Below are positions 13,422-22,114 of a stretch of DNA of 27,208 bases, piece after piece (position 1 is the first letter of the stretch; each line of letters starts with the position of its first letter). Where the stretch lies: the NCBI GenBank assembly GCA_038209275.1, contig JBBQXW010000070.1:1-27208 (forward strand), given 5' to 3'. The notes under the pieces were generated by a model, which worked only from the letters and a program-made list of their open reading frames with translations, ran no database searches and was not told the origin of the DNA. This stretch comes from L227-5C sp038209275 (lineage in GTDB: Bacteria > Chloroflexota > Chloroflexia > Chloroheliales > Chloroheliaceae). The translations under genes and the position numbers were made by a program.

Positions 13422-15803
13422 ATGTTGAACCAAAATTCGGTAGGTGGCTTGATTGAGCGGGAGCGCGAACAGATTTTTTTGCAGGGTGCGCTTGACGCTT
13501 TGCGGAGTGGCAACCCTGAAATGCCTAAAGCTATTTTTATCACCGGGCCTGCCGGGTCGGGCCGCAGCGCCTTGTTGGATTTAGTGGCGCAACAGGCCCG
13601 CCACAGCATCCAATTTGCCGCCGAGGTTTATTGCTGGCCCGCCAACCAGGACGGCATACCTGCCCTTGCCGCTTTGTTCAGTGAGGACGAAACTAGCCCG
13701 CTCTATCCTTATTTAGGCACCTATCGTGACCGAGTTCAAACCGCCGCCGAACTGGAAAGCCGGGTCGAGCAAATTCAACTGGGGTTGGGCCTGCCCGACT
13801 TAAAAAAATTGGCCTGGGGAGTAGAGCAGGACGAAGGTCGCTATCGGGCAGTCCAGGCTTTGCCACCGAGTGCGCTGCACTTTTTGTTGCGCCGCCTCTA
13901 TACGATGTATACGCCCAACCAGCTTAGTGAACAGGCCGCCGCTTTTATCAAAACCGGGCTGGAACATATCATTCAGCTAAACGCGACCAACCTGGGCCAG
14001 CTTCGCGTTTTTGTAGAGGAAGAATTGCGACCTCAGTTTCGGACGGATGAGTGGGAGTTTTACCTGCGCCCCGATGAAACGCTGGCTAACGATTTGGCAA
14101 GCAGTATTAATAGCTATGTAGATAAAGAACGTCCATTGGTGCTGCTTTTTGATAATTATCGGGCGGGCGAAGGTGACCGCTTTTTGCGCCCGCTAATTGA
14201 GGCTACCCGGCGCACTCTATGGATTTTCGCTACCGAACCATATCCAGCCTGGGCCGAGAAGCTAAGTCATCCGGCGGTTTTGCGACTGGACGGCCTGACC
14301 GGGCATGGGGTGGCGCTATATTTTGAGAAAACCTATGGTCGCGCTCTCACACCCGAAGAATTAGTCTGGCTGAACACTTTGACCCGTCAATCCCCTTTGC
14401 CGCTTTATATTGCTGCCGATTTATATGCCCACGGAACAAGTGCCGCCGATTTGGATGCCGCCGTTGGTCGCACTGCGGGCGACCCGTTGGCGGGGCTATT
14501 CCTTTATTTTGTGGAAGAAAGTGGGCGCTTGAGCGATGAAGAGCGCCACCGCCTTTATAGTATGGCAATTTTGTGTAACTCAAATCCCGATTTTTTAGGT
14601 GAATTTGAAAAGGCGGTCAAAGCGGCAGGCTATCCCTACGACTTTGAATTGACCAACCGCTTGTTTGAAACTTATCCCTGGTTAGCCGAGCAAGCCAATC
14701 GCCTTCAATCTTCTTCTGAACCGAAGTTGCATCCTGCCTTGAAAGAGCGGTTACGGCTTTATCTTATGCTGGAACAGCGGCGCTTTTCGCGGCCTGTCCA
14801 GGAAGGTATTCTTGAACCAGCCCGCAACGTCGCCCTGGCTATCCTCACCGCCATCGAAGAGCGCCTGGTGGCCCAGGAACAGCAGGGTAGCTTGCAGGCC
14901 CGCGCTACCGACGAGGAGTGGGGCGTGGCGGTTGGCGATTCAGCTTATCATCGTTTTTGGCTGGATGAGGGGGTGGGCTGGGTCTTTTTGTTACCACGCT
15001 GGCTGATGGCCTTTGCCTATAATCGCCCTCTGGCCCATCAGTTACTGGGTGTTGCCGAAAGCATGAAGCAAACTTTCTATACCGAAGGCCGCGAATTATT
15101 GCCTTATCTGCGTACCCTGCTGCAAGATAGCTATCTGGCGGGCCGCAAAAGTTTGGATGACAAAATCAAGGCGCTCGAAGAAATGGACAAACTCGGCAGC
15201 AGTGGGCGGGGACGCTGGTTTCGCTCCGAGAATTTGGGCGTGCGGCCCACCAGCAAAGGTAGCGCCGAAGCCGAATTGCGCGGTATTCTAAAATGGGCGC
15301 AGGCACAGGTTTACGAAGAAGCGGGACAATACGAAAAAGTCGCACCGCTTTATGAAGAAGTGTTGACTACCAACGTCGAAATGCCCGAACTAAAGAAGGC
15401 TGCCGCCCACGCCGCCCTCTATCTTGCCATGCGCTACCGTCTTCGCAATGCCCATGAAAACGCCTACAGCGCCCTCTACCGGGCCGCCGAACTAAACGAC
15501 CAGCAGCACGCCGGGGTTCAGGCTCTCTTCTGGCAGTCTGTTCGGCTGACCCGCTACGATACCGCCCTCAAAGCCGCCGATGCTCTTTCCGAGCTATCCG
15601 ACCCTGACGCAGGTGTCTTTATGCTTTTTGCGCTCTATGCTCTGGGCCGTCAGCCTGAAGCCCTGACCGAAGTACGTACCCTGGTGGCTCAACCTGCCAC
15701 CGATGCCGCCACCCTCCGCGCTTCTCTCGTGGCGCTGGTGCGCTACGCCACGCTACCCGAAGATACAGCAGAGCTAACCGCTATCTTGAATGAAATTAAA
15801 TAG
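13422..15803 (+). CDS. STAND/AAA_16-like ATPase with C-terminal helical repeats
   Basis: With the ATG at 13422 the protein has 793 residues (a TTG at 13398 would add 8). The N-terminus IEREREQIFLQGALDAL and the P-loop GPAGSGRS (42-49) match the AAA_16/STAND pattern, but the P-loop lysine is arginine. The Walker B-like strand PLVLLFDN lies near 237-244 and ends in DN where DD or DE is usual. A winged-helix-like middle (RLSDEERHRLYSMAILCNSN) follows. The last 170 residues resemble TPRs (LKWAQAQVYEEAGQYEKVAP, HENAYSALYRAAEL). No effector domain (nuclease, protease, TIR, kinase) is present at either end. It resembles the ATPase/TPR half of the giant kinase encoded 800 bases downstream. A scaffold or signalling role is inference; ATP hydrolysis may be weak or lost. 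Confidence 0.8.
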   Translation: MLNQNSVGGLIEREREQIFLQGALDALRSGNPEMPKAIFITGPAGSGRSALLDLVAQQARHSIQFAAEVYCWPANQDGIPALAALFSEDETSPLYPYLGTYRDRVQTAAELESRVEQIQLGLGLPDLKKLAWGVEQDEGRYRAVQALPPSALHFLLRRLYTMYTPNQLSEQAAAFIKTGLEHIIQLNATNLGQLRVFVEEELRPQFRTDEWEFYLRPDETLANDLASSINSYVDKERPLVLLFDNYRAGEGDRFLRPLIEATRRTLWIFATEPYPAWAEKLSHPAVLRLDGLTGHGVALYFEKTYGRALTPEELVWLNTLTRQSPLPLYIAADLYAHGTSAADLDAAVGRTAGDPLAGLFLYFVEESGRLSDEERHRLYSMAILCNSNPDFLGEFEKAVKAAGYPYDFELTNRLFETYPWLAEQANRLQSSSEPKLHPALKERLRLYLMLEQRRFSRPVQEGILEPARNVALAILTAIEERLVAQEQQGSLQARATDEEWGVAVGDSAYHRFWLDEGVGWVFLLPRWLMAFAYNRPLAHQLLGVAESMKQTFYTEGRELLPYLRTLLQDSYLAGRKSLDDKIKALEEMDKLGSSGRGRWFRSENLGVRPTSKGSAEAELRGILKWAQAQVYEEAGQYEKVAPLYEEVLTTNVEMPELKKAAAHAALYLAMRYRLRNAHENAYSALYRAAELNDQQHAGVQALFWQSVRLTRYDTALKAADALSELSDPDAGVFMLFALYALGRQPEALTEVRTLVAQPATDAATLRASLVALVRYATLPEDTAELTAILNEIK

Positions 15804-15867
15804 TTATCAGTTATCAGTTGTCAGTAAAAACTGACAACTGATAACTGATAACTGATAACTGATAACT
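15802..15867. repeat. Heptamer-built perfect hairpin at the STAND-like ATPase stop codon
   Basis: 24-bp arms (15802-15825, 15830-15853) built from AGTTATC heptamers form an exact stem with an AAAA loop. Two more GATAACT copies follow to 15867. The left arm overlaps the TAG stop codon. There is no T-run on the + strand, so mRNA end protection or a barrier between this gene and the cytochrome gene is more likely than clean termination. Confidence 0.85.
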
Positions 15868-15882
15868 TAGAAAGTATTTTGA

Positions 15883-16281
15883 ATGACTGAAAAGACTAAA
15901 AATTCTCAGCCGGGAGCGGGTAAATCTATGAACCGCTCTCTGGTATTTGGGGCGGCTTTTGTGGTTGTGCTAGTTGTGGCTTTTATTGCGATTGCTGTTA
16001 TTAGCGCAAACGGGGCAGCCGAGACAGCCGCCCCCGCCAAACTCGAAGGTGTGGCCGCCGAAGGCAAAGCGCTCTTTTTGGAGAGCAATTGTGCTACCTG
16101 TCACCCCGCCGAAGGCCGCAAAGGTGGCATTGGCCCACGTCTTAGCACTACCGGCTATAGCGATGAGTCTTTTCGCAACATTGTGCGCAAAGGGCGCGGT
16201 TCGATGCCGTCTAACACTCAACTCACCGACGACCAGCTAAACAAAATCATCGCTTATGTTCGCGCTCTCAAACCAGCCTAG
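15883..16281 (+). CDS. Membrane-anchored mono-haem cytochrome c
   Basis: A 132-residue protein with a charged N-terminus, one membrane helix (about 20-41, LVFGAAFVVVLVVAFIAIAV), a short Ala/Pro linker, and a class I cytochrome c domain. The haem site is CATCH (70-74) and the distal ligand is M108 in GRGSMPS. It ends YVRALKP as in small diheme-free c-type domains. The orientation puts the haem domain outside the membrane. It is probably an electron carrier for a respiratory complex; no oxidase or reductase genes are next to it. The start has only a weak GAAAG upstream. It lies 79 bases behind the STAND-like gene, after the heptamer hairpin. Confidence 0.9.
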   Translation: MTEKTKNSQPGAGKSMNRSLVFGAAFVVVLVVAFIAIAVISANGAAETAAPAKLEGVAAEGKALFLESNCATCHPAEGRKGGIGPRLSTTGYSDESFRNIVRKGRGSMPSNTQLTDDQLNKIIAYVRALKPA

Positions 16282-16562
16282 ACAAGCTCCTTCCTGGTAA
16301 ATCTGTAGGAGAGGGCTGCGCCCTCGATTTTCCCATGTCACCAAAATCGAGGGTGCAGCCCTCTCCTACAATGAAATTTGTCTTTGCCGTAATACAGCAC
16401 CCATGTTAGCAGCATCACAGACAGGTTTACCCGCAACCGCTATCATGATTGCAGTTATCCACTACATCCAACTTCATTGCACTACATTCCCCGCCTTTTT
16501 AAGTTTTCTAGTTTTTAAGTTCAATCGGAATTTTTGCTTGCGTATGGGCTAAAGCCTGAAAA
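16282..16562. other. Gene-free gap before the giant kinase (16282-16624 overall)
   Basis: The 343-base gap holds the REPIN at 16305-16369 and the perfect palindrome at 16563-16604. Between them, about 190 bases of unremarkable A/T-rich sequence give no clear -35/-10 pair and no reading frame I would call a gene. Confidence 0.5.
16305..16369. repeat. REPIN of the GTAGGAGAGGGC family
   Basis: 27-bp arms (16305-16331 and 16343-16369) differ at one base and flank an 11-base loop. Each begins GTAGGA and contains GAGGGC-TGC-GCCCTC. It lies 24 bases after the cytochrome stop. Confidence 0.85.
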
Positions 16563-16604
16563 ACTTAATATCTGGAAATTTTAGCTAAAATTTCCAGATA
16601 TTAA
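16563..16604. promoter_or_regulatory. 42-bp perfect palindrome just before the giant kinase
   Basis: CTTAATATCTGGAAATTTT and its exact complement meet at a central AGCT with no spacer. It ends 20 bases before the GTG start. On the + strand A-runs follow, so it is not a normal terminator for that strand; on the minus strand a TTTTT tail follows. An operator, a leader-mRNA hairpin, or a terminator against antisense transcripts are all possible. Confidence 0.5.
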
Positions 16605-16624
16605 GAAAAAAGAAGAATGTAAAA

Positions 16625-19600
16625 GTGGCTACACTGGCAATGGGACAAATTCGGACTTTCGATGGACGCTACCAGCTTGAAGAAGTAATCAGCGCCGGGT
16701 CTTTCAGTACCGTCTACCGCGCCTTAGACCGACAGAGCGGCAACCCGGTTGCCCTTAAAATAATCGCACCCCGCTTGCGCGAAAGCCGCCTCGATGTCTT
16801 TTTGCGCCTTCAGCACGAAGCGGTTATTCTGGCCCGCCTGAATCATCCAGCTATTGTGCCAATTGATTACGTCGGACAAAGCGACGGTCAATTTTACCTT
16901 GTCACCCGTTATATTCCCGCTTCCACTCTCGCTACCCTGTTGGCTGAGTCGTCCGTCGTCCGTCGTGGCTGCATTAGCCCACCCGACGGGGTGCAGTCGT
17001 CAGTAATTGAGCTGGTGAAACAGCTTGCCGATGCGCTGAGTCATGTTCATGCGCAGGGGATTATTCACCGGGATATTAAGCCTTCTAATATACTGGTGCT
17101 GGAAAGCCCCGACGGGCCGCAAGTACGGTTGATTGATTTCGGGTTGGCCCAGTTGCGCCGCCTTCGCTACGAGCAGACCGAAGAAACCGAAGAAGCCAAC
17201 ATTAGCAGTGCCGCCGCCTATCTTTCTCCCGAACAGACTGGGCTACTCAACTGGCCCATAGATAGCCGTTCCGACCTTTATTCACTCGGCATTGTTTTTT
17301 ACCAGATGCTGAGTGGGCAACTTCCATTCAAAGCCGATAATCTTTCCGGGCTGTTGCACCAGCATCTCGCCCGTCGCCCGCCCTCGTTATGCCAGATTAA
17401 TCCGGCCATTTCGCCTGCTATCGAGCAGATTGTAATGAAGCTGCTGGCGAAAAACCCTGACGAACGTTACCAGTCGGCACTCGGTTTGCTGGCAGATTTG
17501 CAACGCTGTAGCGACCCGCAAGATTGCCCCGATTTTGTGCCGGGGATGAGCGACCTCCGCACCGGGCCACTTACGGCGGGTGCGCTGGTCGGGCGCAAAA
17601 CCGAACTAGCCGAATTGCGCGGGGCGCTGGCCCAAAGCTGCGGCGGGCAGGGCCAGGTAATTGTGCTAAGTGGGCCGTCCGGGATGGGCAAAAGCCGCCT
17701 GGTCGAAACGCTGGCTGAACCCTTAGCTTTAGCGGGTGGCTTCTTTTTACGTGGCAAATCGGGTCTGCCTGACGACGCAGTTTCTTTGCCTTACAAACCG
17801 TTTGGCGATATTGTGTCAGCCTACGTAGACCGCTTGCAAACGCTGCCCGAAGCCGAGCGCCAGACCCGCCGCGACCAGCTACGCCGCCAGCTAAATTTGC
17901 TTGGCCCCCAAATCTTTTCGGTTGCCCCGGCTTTGCGCGCTCTGTTCGAGAATGAGGCCGAGCCCACTCTTGCGCTTGCTGCCGTGCCAGAACCAGAGCG
18001 CCAGGAAAACCGCTTTCGGGCAATGCTGGCGGATTTTCTGTTTGAACTGGCGACCCCGGCCCATCCGCTCGTGTTGCTGCTGGACGATTTGCAGTGGGCC
18101 GACCAGAGTAGCCTCGCCCTGCTGAACACTCTTATCGCTCGGCTTGAGCAGGGTTATTTCCTGCTGGCGCTTTGCTACCGTAGCGAAACCCCCGCCCTGC
18201 AACAACTTTTCGCCGCTTCGTCCGTCTCTAATCGCGTCCAACGCCTGAAACTGAGCGGGTTAGGTTCTAGCGAAGTTACCGCTTTGCTGGAAAATTTACT
18301 TGGCCCGGAAGATACTACTTATTCGCAGGTCTGTAGTGAATTAGGTGGACGGCTCTATCGGTTGAGCCAGGGCAACCCGCTTTTTGTCCAGGAAGCAGTC
18401 AAAACGCTGGTGCGGCAGGGTACGGTAAAATATTCCAGCCAGGGCTGGTATTATGTCGCCGACCATCCGGCTAATTTAATCTTGCCTGCCAACGCCGCCG
18501 AAATTTTGCTGCAACGGCTGGATGAACTTCCTGCCGCTACCCGTCACTTTTTCGCCTGCGCCGCCGTGCTGGGCCACAACTTCACTTTTGAGCATTTACA
18601 GACCTTGCTAAAAAATGCGAGCAGTACCGAAATTATTCAGTGGCTTGAAATGGGTCTGCGTGAGCAATTTCTTTTTGAAACGCCCGACCAACCCGGTTGC
18701 TATGGCTTTTCGCACGACAAAATCCGTGAGGCTTTTTATACTGCGCTATCGCCCGCCGAGCGGCGCAATTTGCATGAGATAGCCGGATTAACGCTGGAAG
18801 CCGACCACTCCGGCAGCGTTTACAATCTGGCGACCCATTTTTTGCAAAGCGATAATGCTGAACGCGCTGCCCGTTACGCCGTCCTTGCCGGAAATCTGGC
18901 CGAGCAAACTTATGCTTATGGCGATGCGGCGCTGTATTACGAAAAGGCGCTGGCTCATGCGCCGCGCCCCGGTCAAACCAATCCTTATGTGGATTTTGAC
19001 GAATTACGCGAAAATCTGGCGAACGCCTACGTCTGTCTACGAAAATACGATGAAGCCGAAAAACTATATCAACGGCTCATTAAAGAAGCCAAAACCGCTT
19101 CGCGGCTGGCCCGTTACGAGCAGAAATTGAGCAATGCCCTCTTTTTGCAGGGCGATTTGGCGGCGGCAGTCGAACATCTGGAACAGGCGCTACGGTTGCT
19201 GGGCGAAAACCGTCCGCGCCACAAAAGCGGATTGGTCTGGTCGGTGGTCAAACAAGGGTTGATACAGGCCAGACACTCCTTGCATATCGCCCCGTTCGTG
19301 CCACGCGAGAAGATGCGGCCCGAACAACTGGATGCGCTGCTGATTTACAGCCGCTCCAATTTTATGCTGCTGTACGAAATGTTGCGCGGAGCCGATATTC
19401 ATTTGCGGGCGCTCAATCTGGTCGAACGCTTCGATGTGCCGGAGGAGCGCACTCGCCTCTACGCCGAACACGGTTTGCTGACGGCGGCAGTCGGCTGGCA
19501 GCGCCGCAGCCGTCAGTATCTGGAACGGGCCGAAATTCTAGCCAATCGTTATGATGATAAGCTGGCTCTTGTCTATGTCTATCTCTTCCGGGGCATGGCG

Positions 19601-22114
19601 GCTTTCTTTCGGGGCGATTATCGTACCTGCCTGGTCTGGATTGAGCAGGCTCTACCCATCGCCAAAACGCTGGAAGTGCTGGGCGTGCTTCAGCTACTTC
19701 ATAACCAGCAAGCCGCCTGTTATTTTAACCTGGCCGATTTGCCAAACGCTAACGCTACTCTCAAAATTCAAGCAGCTTTAACACGCGGTCTGGATGATAC
19801 CTTTGACATCAATTTTATGCAACCCGCCATCGAGTTGCTGAACGGCAACCTTGAACAAGCTGAAGTTCAGGCCGAACGCCTCTTGCAAAAAGCCCGCCAG
19901 ATGCACCTTACCATCGTCGAAATCTTGATGGAAGCGAATCTGGCCCAGATTACGCTCGAAGCCGGACGCGCCGAAGAAGCCCGCCGTCATGCCTCGCAAG
20001 CTGTCGAACTGGTGCGCCGCCATTCCTTCCGTCTCGAACAGGTTATGCTGGTCTACCCGTGTCTTGCCGAAACCTATCTAGCTACCGTCTCTGGTAGGGG
20101 CGAGGTCTCCTCGCCCAATTCCCCTGACCCTGATTTAATCACGAAGGGCGGGGAAACCCCGCCCCTACCGAAACTGAGGCGCGGCGCGAAGGGCGGGGAG
20201 ACCCTGGAATTAAGGCGAATGGTGCGAGAGGCGTTAAGCCGCACGCGCTTTTTTCCCAATCATCAGGCTTACGCCTGGCGGGTGGCGGGGCAGGTTGCCT
20301 GGGCCGAGGGAGAGACCAAAGAAGCTGAAAAGTGCTGGCGCAAAAGCTTGAATGTTGCCCAGCGCCTGGGCCAGCGCTACGAAGAAGCCCGCACTTATTA
20401 TGAGATAGGGAAATCCATTGGCGGAGCAATGTCTCACAGTTTTGATAGGGGTGAGGGGAAATTAATTGGCGGAGCAATGTCTCACACTTCCGACTCGCAC
20501 AAGCCTGACTCCCAGAAATCAGATAGTCAAGGGCTGTTAGCAAAGGTGACGCGGGAGCGCGGGCGTGATTATTTGCGGCGGGCCTTCTTGCTTTTCCGGG
20601 AGATTGGGGCGACTCGTTATCTGGAAAAGATTATCCGGCTTGCGCCGGGCGCAGCAAGCGAAACCTCAATTCAGACTGAGCCTGCTGCTACGCTGCCCGA
20701 CGAGGCGAACTTGCATCGCGAACTGGTGCGACAGCGACGATTGGCTGGGCTAGTAGAAGTGGGCCGCGAAATCAGTGCCATCTTAGACCTTGACCAGCTT
20801 TTGGAACGTATTCTCACGGTAGTAATGGAAGTACTGGGGGCGGAGCGCGGCTTTGTGTTGCTTTACGGCGAAGATGGGCAACTTAACATCAGGCTGGCTC
20901 GTTCGCTTAACCAGGACTTGACCACCGAACGTGAGACGCTCAATCTTTCGGTTATTCGTGAGGTGGAGCAAAGCGGCGAACCTTTGCTGATTGAAGATGC
21001 CCGTACCGACCCGCGTTTTAGTAATCAACTCGGTCTGAATTCCGAGGTGCGCTCGGTGGTGTGTGTACCTCTGGTCGGACGGGTGCAGTCCATTGGCGGA
21101 GCAATGTCTTACAATTCCGATAAGGGTGAGGGCAAGTCCATTGGCGGAGCAATGTCCCACAATCAGAATGGTCGGGCTTGTATGGGGTTTTTGTATGCGG
21201 ATAATCGCCTGATTGATAATTTGTTTCGGGGCGAAGACGAGCATTTGTTGACGCTCTTTAACGCTTTTGGCGGGCAAGCCGCTATCGCCATTGAAAATGC
21301 CCGGCTGTTTACCGCCGAGCAGGAAGCCTTGCGCCAGAAAGAAGCGACCCTGGTTGAATTGCAAATCAAAAACGAAAAATTGCAGCAAGCCACCGAAATG
21401 CTTTTGGACGATGATGCCGATTTGCGTTCGATTGTTTCCGAACAGTTACACAATGTTCTCAAGCACCGCACTTCGCAACTACAGAGCCAGTTGCAGCAAT
21501 TGCAGCGCCAGCTAAACAAAGCCGAAGCAGCCCCGCCGGAACGGGAGCAATTAGTTGCGCCCCTACAGCGAATGTTAGCGACTGTCAGGGAACTTTCGGA
21601 CGGGTTGCGCTCCACGCAAATGCTGGTTGAAGATGCTTTTCATCGCCGCACGCTGGGCTTGCTTATGCACTTGCGTCAGGCCGTCGAAGATTTGGAGAAT
21701 TTGCACGCCGAGTCGCCCATTCGGGTTAGCTGCCAACTGGCGGTGCTGGAAGAATTGCTTGGCCCTTCCCCCGAACGGCTGGAAGAAAGCGAACTGGGTA
21801 GCCGCCTGTGCGATGTAATTGCTTCCGCCGTCACCCAGGCGCTGCTCAATGCTTACGACCATTCCGAAGCCACCGAAGTTTCCGTCGTCAGCGCCAAAGA
21901 TGGCAGTTATCTGTCAATCGCGGTGATAGACAACGGACGCGGTTTCGAGGTTGCCGCCATGCCAGCTCACACTCGCAGCCTCCGAAAACTTATCCGCAAG
22001 GCCGAATTGCTGGGCGGCGAGATAATTATTACCTCCGCGCCGGGCCAGGGTACGCGCCTGGAATTGCGTCTGCCTCTGACTAAAGTCGAAGCGGTAATGG
22101 GGGAACTGAAGTAG
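16625..22114 (+). CDS. Trifunctional Ser/Thr kinase / AAA_16 ATPase-TPR / GAF-histidine kinase
   Basis: 1829 residues. Kinase (about 15-285): K45 in VALK, HRDIKPSN with D150, DFG at 171-173, SRSDLYSLGIVFYQML. Its glycine loop is degenerate (SAGSFSTVY). AAA_16 (about 318-620): P-loop GPSGMGKS (350-357), Walker B LVLLLDD near 482-488, LQWAD. TPR-like repeats span about 730-1300, then a GAF domain (about 1372-1555) and coiled coil. SEQLHNVLKH holds a possible phosphoacceptor H1609. A HATPase domain (about 1725-1829) has NAYDHSEAT, DNGRGF and GQGTRLELRLPL. This architecture is known in Cyanobacteria and Chloroflexota as a sensor without membrane segments. Three in-frame repeat insertions sit at about 1157-1182, 1264-1287 and 1489-1512; a fourth odd loop (SSVVRRGCISPPDG) interrupts the kinase near 109-126. 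Start GTG 16625 has only weak AAGAAG upstream; ATG 16640 is possible. No response regulator is adjacent. Confidence 0.93.
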   Translation: MATLAMGQIRTFDGRYQLEEVISAGSFSTVYRALDRQSGNPVALKIIAPRLRESRLDVFLRLQHEAVILARLNHPAIVPIDYVGQSDGQFYLVTRYIPASTLATLLAESSVVRRGCISPPDGVQSSVIELVKQLADALSHVHAQGIIHRDIKPSNILVLESPDGPQVRLIDFGLAQLRRLRYEQTEETEEANISSAAAYLSPEQTGLLNWPIDSRSDLYSLGIVFYQMLSGQLPFKADNLSGLLHQHLARRPPSLCQINPAISPAIEQIVMKLLAKNPDERYQSALGLLADLQRCSDPQDCPDFVPGMSDLRTGPLTAGALVGRKTELAELRGALAQSCGGQGQVIVLSGPSGMGKSRLVETLAEPLALAGGFFLRGKSGLPDDAVSLPYKPFGDIVSAYVDRLQTLPEAERQTRRDQLRRQLNLLGPQIFSVAPALRALFENEAEPTLALAAVPEPERQENRFRAMLADFLFELATPAHPLVLLLDDLQWADQSSLALLNTLIARLEQGYFLLALCYRSETPALQQLFAASSVSNRVQRLKLSGLGSSEVTALLENLLGPEDTTYSQVCSELGGRLYRLSQGNPLFVQEAVKTLVRQGTVKYSSQGWYYVADHPANLILPANAAEILLQRLDELPAATRHFFACAAVLGHNFTFEHLQTLLKNASSTEIIQWLEMGLREQFLFETPDQPGCYGFSHDKIREAFYTALSPAERRNLHEIAGLTLEADHSGSVYNLATHFLQSDNAERAARYAVLAGNLAEQTYAYGDAALYYEKALAHAPRPGQTNPYVDFDELRENLANAYVCLRKYDEAEKLYQRLIKEAKTASRLARYEQKLSNALFLQGDLAAAVEHLEQALRLLGENRPRHKSGLVWSVVKQGLIQARHSLHIAPFVPREKMRPEQLDALLIYSRSNFMLLYEMLRGADIHLRALNLVERFDVPEERTRLYAEHGLLTAAVGWQRRSRQYLERAEILANRYDDKLALVYVYLFRGMAAFFRGDYRTCLVWIEQALPIAKTLEVLGVLQLLHNQQAACYFNLADLPNANATLKIQAALTRGLDDTFDINFMQPAIELLNGNLEQAEVQAERLLQKARQMHLTIVEILMEANLAQITLEAGRAEEARRHASQAVELVRRHSFRLEQVMLVYPCLAETYLATVSGRGEVSSPNSPDPDLITKGGETPPLPKLRRGAKGGETLELRRMVREALSRTRFFPNHQAYAWRVAGQVAWAEGETKEAEKCWRKSLNVAQRLGQRYEEARTYYEIGKSIGGAMSHSFDRGEGKLIGGAMSHTSDSHKPDSQKSDSQGLLAKVTRERGRDYLRRAFLLFREIGATRYLEKIIRLAPGAASETSIQTEPAATLPDEANLHRELVRQRRLAGLVEVGREISAILDLDQLLERILTVVMEVLGAERGFVLLYGEDGQLNIRLARSLNQDLTTERETLNLSVIREVEQSGEPLLIEDARTDPRFSNQLGLNSEVRSVVCVPLVGRVQSIGGAMSYNSDKGEGKSIGGAMSHNQNGRACMGFLYADNRLIDNLFRGEDEHLLTLFNAFGGQAAIAIENARLFTAEQEALRQKEATLVELQIKNEKLQQATEMLLDDDADLRSIVSEQLHNVLKHRTSQLQSQLQQLQRQLNKAEAAPPEREQLVAPLQRMLATVRELSDGLRSTQMLVEDAFHRRTLGLLMHLRQAVEDLENLHAESPIRVSCQLAVLEELLGPSPERLEESELGSRLCDVIASAVTQALLNAYDHSEATEVSVVSAKDGSYLSIAVIDNGRGFEVAAMPAHTRSLRKLIRKAELLGGEIIITSAPGQGTRLELRLPLTKVEAVMGELK
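20094..20168. repeat. REPIN inside the kinase gene (GTAGGGGCGAGG / GTAGGGGCGGGG arms)
   Basis: Arms 20094-20116 and 20146-20168 both start GTAGGGGCG when read inward and contain the palindromes GGGCGAGGTCTCCTCGCCC and GGGCGGGGTTTCCCCGCCC. The unit is 75 bases, so the reading frame is kept. A further partial arm (AAGGGCGGGGAGACC) follows near 20190. The translated stretch is Gly/Pro/Ser-rich and sits between helical repeats. Confidence 0.85.
20414..20485. repeat. 72-bp REP module inside the kinase gene, copy 1
   Basis: Two 24-base REP copies (20414-20437, 20462-20485; core ATTGGCGGAGCAATGTC) flank a 24-base spacer. It encodes 24 residues with IGGAMSH twice. It splits a TPR-like region between YYEIGK and the helix containing RERGRDYLRRAFLLF. 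Confidence 0.9.
21089..21160. repeat. 72-bp REP module inside the kinase gene, copy 2 (within GAF domain)
   Basis: Same layout as the copy at 20414: 24-base REP, 24-base spacer (homologous, about six differences), 24-base REP. It sits in frame between the GAF strands SVVCVPLVGRV and ACMGFLYADN, where a short beta-turn is expected. Confidence 0.9.

Noticed and set aside
17571..18023. Open frame of 150 codons on the minus strand
   Set aside because: It is antisense to the ATPase domain of the giant kinase, with Arg/Gly/Ala-rich shadow composition and no start signal.
20094..21160. Repeats in the kinase gene taken as assembly error or pseudogene evidence
   Set aside because: All three insertions keep the frame, and downstream GAF and HATPase motifs are intact, so the gene appears functional.
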